Source: Acidobacteriaceae bacterium
Lineage (GTDB): Bacteria > Acidobacteriota > Terriglobia > Terriglobales > Acidobacteriaceae
Length of the DNA stretch: 10,138 bases
NCBI GenBank assembly: GCA_030040115.1
Contig: JASHUH010000240.1
Location: 1-10,138, forward strand
Reading direction: 5' to 3'
Part shown: positions 6,807 through 10,138 of the stretch, piece by piece
Numbering within the stretch: the stretch's first letter is position 1
Layout of the letters: each line of letters begins with the position of its first letter
Translations under genes and position numbers: made by a program
Notes under the pieces: generated by a model
Told to the model about the DNA's origin: nothing
The model's database searches: none
The model's input: the letters and a program-made list of their open reading frames with translations, nothing else

Positions 6807-7822
6807 CGCAGTGCGTCCTTTAACATGCTGTGCCATCCCTGGGCATACAACCGGTAATCCGAGCGTCGAAGGGCGATCTGGCGCCATCGCGGCCATCGCG
6901 CAGGATTCAATTCCGCGCGAAACGCGGCATGGCGGCGCTTCTCGTCGATTCTGCGGCATAGATCCGGGCTGCAGACATCCGCATGAGACGCCGCGTAGTC
7001 GAGCAGCGCGGAAAACTGTCCTTCCACAGCACGGTAGTCGCGGGCGCCCGTCTGTTGCGCGCGGCGCAGTCGGGCAAGGATCGACCGGCCCGGCAAACCC
7101 ACCTGCTGCGAAAAATGGACGCGGTAGCGGATCAGGCGCTCTTTGCAGGCGAGAAGCCGCGAGTGCAAAACGATCATCCAAGCCAGCCATCCGTCGTGAA
7201 CCCACCGATCAGAGAAGGGCAGGCAAAGGTTACGCAGAGCCGAACGGAAGAGGAGCGTGGCCCCGGTGACCATGTTCGTACGCAACAGTGCAAATACCGC
7301 GAGTTCTCTATCAGGGATCTCGCCCATCCCGCTCTCAGTTTCGGAAAAGCGGCAGGCTTCCCACAAAGTCCCACCGGTTAACTGCGAGTCTTCGTTCATC
7401 ACATATCCATCTGAGAACGCGCCACCGGCGCCACTTTGTTGCAAAGCAGCGGTCAGGATTTCAAGCTTTCGCGGATGCCACCAGTCGTCTTGATCGCAAA
7501 GCGCGATCAGGGATCCTTGACAGAGACGGATGGCCTGCTCGAAGTTCCGGGTCGAGCCCAGATTGCGGGAGTTCCTGACGAACCTTACCGGGAAGGGAGC
7601 ATCGCACGCAAAGCCGGCGACGATTTGCGGGGTCGCATCGGTAGATCCGTCGTCGCAGACAACAAGCTCATCGGGCAGCAACGACTGCCCTACGATGCTG
7701 TCTAACTGTTCCTGTAGGTGTCGTTCCCCGTTGAATGTGCAAAGTGCTACGGACACCTGCGGCGGCGCGGAAGTCAGTGGTGGACCTCCCGCAGGGACGT
7801 CGAACCGATGATGCTGAGACAT
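6803..7822 (-). CDS. Glycosyltransferase family 2 (GT-A fold)
   Basis: 339-residue inverting glycosyltransferase for repeat-unit assembly. After a 20-residue leader come VSVALCTFNGERHL (23-36), VVCDDGSTDATP (54-65), NSRNLGSTRNFEQA (84-97), the metal-binding CDQDDWWHP (109-117), HDGW (209-212) and YRVH (233-236). All expected GT-A elements are present and in order, so it looks functional. A C-terminal helical, Arg-rich tail of about 100 residues follows the catalytic domain and may contact the membrane or a partner. The start is well supported: AGGAGGTG lies 5-6 nt before the ATG. Its TGA overlaps the GTG of the polymerase by 4 nt (GTGA), which points to coupled translation. It is preceded by a gap of about 177 nt, so a new transcript could begin here. 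Sugar specificity is unknown. Confidence 0.93.
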   Translation of the reverse strand: MSQHHRFDVPAGGPPLTSAPPQVSVALCTFNGERHLQEQLDSIVGQSLLPDELVVCDDGSTDATPQIVAGFACDAPFPVRFVRNSRNLGSTRNFEQAIRLCQGSLIALCDQDDWWHPRKLEILTAALQQSGAGGAFSDGYVMNEDSQLTGGTLWEACRFSETESGMGEIPDRELAVFALLRTNMVTGATLLFRSALRNLCLPFSDRWVHDGWLAWMIVLHSRLLACKERLIRYRVHFSQQVGLPGRSILARLRRAQQTGARDYRAVEGQFSALLDYAASHADVCSPDLCRRIDEKRRHAAFRAELNPARWPRWRQIALRRSDYRLYAQGWHSMLKDALR

Positions 7823-7832
7823 CGATGCACCT
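7822..7832. repeat. 11-bp direct repeat, copy 1
   Basis: TCGATGCACCT (minus strand AGGTGCATCGA), covering part of the ribosome binding site and the first base of the GT2 start codon. An identical copy lies 149 bp to the right. Confidence 0.6.
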
Positions 7833-7999
7833 CCTGGTTCGGCCAGTGAGGCGCGGCTTTCACGATCACCGTGGTTGAAGCCCTGCAGCTCTCTGCCTCC
7901 AGGTTAAGTGGACGGGTCAACGCCTTGCAGGCGATGCAGCAAGAACCAGTTTGAAGCCGGAGCAGCCCACTCGATGCACCTGCACTATAGGGAGAGAAG
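7823..7999. other. Non-coding gap between two GT2 genes, bounded by an 11-bp direct repeat
   Basis: 177 nt with no recognisable coding sequence in any minus-strand frame (each frame hits a stop or gives unfamiliar sequence). It holds the strong AGGAGGTG ribosome binding site for the downstream GT2 at its left end. TTGACC occurs on the minus strand about 80 nt before the ATG, but no matching -10 box is visible. The 11-mer TCGATGCACCT occurs at both ends (7822-7832 and 7971-7981). Confidence 0.5.
7971..7981. repeat. 11-bp direct repeat, copy 2
   Basis: TCGATGCACCT, identical to the copy at 7822-7832. On the minus strand it is followed at once by GTG, so it mimics a start region, but the frame behind it closes after 17 codons. 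Confidence 0.6.
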
Positions 8000-8935
8000 T
8001 CATAAAGGCATTCTGTTCCCCATGGCGCCACAAAGGCCATCGCGGACGCCGAGTAAGATACTCCGCACCTTCAGGACGCGGTCTTCCTCCAGCAATACGA
8101 CCTTGACCGTCTCTGTAAACATTGCCCATGCGTCCCGTAAACTCCAAGGCAAATCTTCCAGCATGTACCTCTGATAAAGCCAAACCCGGTTTCGTGTCAT
8201 GTAGTAGCGGCGCGCCGCCCCGTGATTTGTCGTGGGCAAGTTCCTGCCGAGGATGCTGTGGAATGTCATCCCGCCGAGGGAATGCAGAAGAGTAGCACTC
8301 TTTGACTGCAATATCTCGAATCCCATACTTCGGACGCGCAGACAGAATTCGTGGTCCACATAATCTATAAACAGCGTTTCGTTAAAGGCTCCGCACCGAG
8401 TGAAACTTCTCAGCGGGATGAGGCTGCCTGAAGTCATGCACGCGAGAATCTTATCGGAGGAGCCGGTCAGTGGTGGCAAAGGTGTCGACGAGGCCTTATC
8501 TATAGTTTGTGGCGTAATAATCGCAATCTTTTCAGGATTCTCACATTCGTAGTACGCACAAAGCATTGAAGCCACGAAGGAGCCATCAACCGAACTGTCC
8601 TGATCGAAGAGCGCGACCCAATCGGCATCCTGCGACCGGGCAAGATGGATGCCGATATTCAGGGCCGCGGCCACGCCAAGATTGCGGCGGTTGAAAATAA
8701 CTTGGCAATCGAATTCCCGGCGGGCTCGCTCAACATAATTCAACGCCACATCGCCCGATCCATTGTCTATGATGACCAGTCTGTCGACCTGTGGGCGCAA
8801 TACCGATACGTTCTCAAGAAGCATGTCGGTAGGGTTATACGTAACAATGATCGCACAGACGTTATTATTGTGCATGGGGGCCGCTTTCGGAAGAACGGGC
8901 AAGACAGTTGTCTCCGCATCGATTTTGTTATCCAC
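8000..8935 (-). CDS. Rhamnosyltransferase-like glycosyltransferase family 2
   Basis: 311 residues from the chosen GTG; a GT-A fold inverting enzyme that resembles the rhamnosyltransferase group within GT2. VCAIIVTYNP (26-35), VIIDNGSGD (54-62), NRRNLGVAAALNIG (82-95), ALFDQDSSVDGSF (108-120), a FIDYVDHEFCLRVRSMGFEI block and TRNRVWLYQRY near the C-terminus are all typical; LFDQDS and the DYVDHEFC block are what point to this group. Fit with the rmlC/rmlD genes supports rhamnose as a donor, but this is inference. The start is uncertain: GTG 8935 has GGAG 6 nt upstream and overlaps the flippase stop by 8 nt. ATG 8965 (10 residues longer) has no Shine-Dalgarno, and ATG 8875 matches the usual family N-terminus best but also lacks one. 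Locally the DNA looks somewhat more AT-rich than its neighbours. Confidence 0.9.
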   Translation of the reverse strand: MDNKIDAETTVLPVLPKAAPMHNNNVCAIIVTYNPTDMLLENVSVLRPQVDRLVIIDNGSGDVALNYVERARREFDCQVIFNRRNLGVAAALNIGIHLARSQDADWVALFDQDSSVDGSFVASMLCAYYECENPEKIAIITPQTIDKASSTPLPPLTGSSDKILACMTSGSLIPLRSFTRCGAFNETLFIDYVDHEFCLRVRSMGFEILQSKSATLLHSLGGMTFHSILGRNLPTTNHGAARRYYMTRNRVWLYQRYMLEDLPWSLRDAWAMFTETVKVVLLEEDRVLKVRSILLGVRDGLCGAMGNRMPL

Positions 8936-10138
8936 ACGATGCTCCGGTACTTGTGCACAACGCATACAGAATGGAGGAGTTTACTACGGCCAGTGCGCCG
9001 TCGGACGCCAGGCTCGTCCATGCGGCTCCGAGCCAACCGTATCGTGGAATGAGCCAGAGATTGAGTCCGAAGTTGAACGCCGCGGCGACGAGTTGCACCA
9101 TGGTTCTGTAGCGCTGAAATCCCAGGCCCGTAACAGCGCTGCCGGTAAGTTGATGGACGCCGCGAAAGGCCGGAATAAGACAGAGCCAGCGCAACGCGGA
9201 GACGCTCCCGCTGAACCCCCGGCCGACGATGTGGGGGATGAGTGGCGCCGCGGCGAACATGCAGGCGGACATGAGAATTCCGATCAGCGCCGCCCGCCAC
9301 GCCAGCCGGACAGAGAGATGACGAACGGCTTTGGCGCCCTGCGGGGTCTGGTGGAAGTAACGAGGGAGGGCCGCGGCATCCAGCGCATTGATGGGGACGG
9401 TTGCCAGATCGACGATCCGGTAGGCCATGGTATAGATGCCGTTGGCGACATTCATGCCATAGTGACTCAGCATGGTTTTGTCGATGTCGTTGTAGACGGT
9501 TTGCGTGGAGCCGGCGAGGGAATAGTTCAGTCCTTCGCCCAAACGCGCGAGCAGGAGCTGTGGGACGAACCGGGGACGCCCGTAGCAAACCACAACGACA
9601 GCCGAACCTGCCAGCGCCGCGACAATCGAGGCCGCCAGCGATGCGAGAGCCCATTGCCAGGCTGTGGCCGCGTGCAGGAATAGAGTGAGGAGAGCAACTG
9701 TGAGCAAACGGAAAGAACTGGTGAGGAAACCGATAGCCGCTGTCATCCGCAGTTGCTCGAAAGCCTGGAATATTTGGCCGATGCAGTCGACGAGCTGGCG
9801 GCAGACACATTCGCCGAGAGCTACCAGCAGGACGATCGATGCGCTTTCCGGGTTGAGCAGACGGGGCGCGATAAGGCTGAGAAGGGTCGCGATCGATGCG
9901 CCTGCCACAAGGGCAGAGAGAAGAATGTTTCCCCAATATACCGCGACGTTCTCGGCATCGGAGCCGACATACTGGATGAACAGCAAACCCGACCCCAGTC
10001 CGCTGTAAGGGGTTACCAGGGATACGAAGGCCAGCGCGCCGACGAAAACGCCGTATTCTTTTGCTCCCAATAAACGCGCCAGCATAATAAAGTATGCGGC
10101 GCGAATCGCGATATTCAGTCCTTGCCCGATCAGCATCC
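8928..10138 (-). CDS. Oligosaccharide flippase (Wzx-like), partial (5' end beyond window)
   Basis: Polytopic inner-membrane protein of the polysaccharide-transport (MOP) superfamily that would flip the undecaprenyl-linked repeat unit to the periplasmic face. 402 residues are visible from an ATG at 10136, with about a dozen hydrophobic segments. The opening GQGLNIAIRAAYFIMLARLLGAKEYG is the first-helix signature of Wzx proteins (the R-x-L-G-x-x-x-Y-G type motif), and a second membrane bundle follows a DKTMLSHYG-like motif, as in the family. Most homologues have a further 10-20 residues before this helix, so the true start is probably outside the window; the frame is open to the edge. The C-terminus is natural and its TAA overlaps the downstream GT2. 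Being first in the visible order, it is likely one of the early genes of the operon, with more genes to the right. Confidence 0.9.
   Translation of the reverse strand, partial: MLIGQGLNIAIRAAYFIMLARLLGAKEYGVFVGALAFVSLVTPYSGLGSGLLFIQYVGSDAENVAVYWGNILLSALVAGASIATLLSLIAPRLLNPESASIVLLVALGECVCRQLVDCIGQIFQAFEQLRMTAAIGFLTSSFRLLTVALLTLFLHAATAWQWALASLAASIVAALAGSAVVVVCYGRPRFVPQLLLARLGEGLNYSLAGSTQTVYNDIDKTMLSHYGMNVANGIYTMAYRIVDLATVPINALDAAALPRYFHQTPQGAKAVRHLSVRLAWRAALIGILMSACMFAAAPLIPHIVGRGFSGSVSALRWLCLIPAFRGVHQLTGSAVTGLGFQRYRTMVQLVAAAFNFGLNLWLIPRYGWLGAAWTSLASDGALAVVNSSILYALCTSTGASCG

Noticed and set aside
6837..7205. Long N-terminal extension of the polymerase frame (to an ATG at 7205)
   Set aside because: It overlaps the well-supported GT2 gene in another frame, is Pro/Arg-rich, and has none of the membrane character of the real protein.
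8951..8960. 10-bp palindrome TTGTGCACAA as an operator
   Set aside because: It lies in the coding end of the flippase gene with no promoter elements near it; a single 10-bp palindrome in 10 kb is not unusual.

Overview
The window is a densely packed, single-strand (minus) surface-polysaccharide (O-antigen or exopolysaccharide) biosynthesis cluster. Its left end runs into a metabolic gene that is cut by the window edge. Base composition is moderately GC-rich, genes are tightly spaced with 1-8 nt junctions, and there are no mobile elements or RNA genes. The best guess for the source is a soil or environmental Gram-negative bacterium, possibly Acidobacteriota, because the glutamate formimidoyltransferase and the polysaccharide genes have that flavour. 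This taxonomic call is an inference and is weak.

In transcription order (right to left): a Wzx-type flippase (enters from the right edge, 5' end missing); a rhamnosyltransferase-like GT2; a gap of about 177 nt; a second GT2 with a strong ribosome binding site; a Wzy-like O-antigen polymerase that starts at a GTG overlapping the preceding stop; a third GT2; a short open frame that looks like the N-terminus of a fourth, broken GT2; a GT4 glycosyltransferase; a gap of about 100 nt with a perfect TATAAT; then three sugar-nucleotide genes: a dTDP-4-dehydrorhamnose 3,5-epimerase (RmlC family), an extended SDR epimerase/dehydratase, and a dTDP-4-dehydrorhamnose reductase (RmlD family). After 70 nt comes the N-terminal two thirds of glutamate formimidoyltransferase, a histidine-degradation/one-carbon enzyme that marks the edge of the polysaccharide locus.

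How they fit together: RmlC, the SDR and RmlD would make an activated deoxysugar such as dTDP-L-rhamnose or a relative. The GT2 and GT4 enzymes would assemble a repeat unit on undecaprenyl phosphate at the inner face of the cytoplasmic membrane. Wzx would flip it and the Wzy-like protein would polymerise it in the periplasm. RmlA, RmlB, an initiating sugar-phosphate transferase, a chain-length regulator and a ligase or export machine are not in this window.

I see no clearly novel system. The most notable points are the formimidoyltransferase that begins with GTG and runs off the edge, the broken GT2 fused in frame (through one stop) to the GT4 gene, the unassigned SDR between rmlC and rmlD, and an 11-bp direct repeat bounding the gap before the second GT2.
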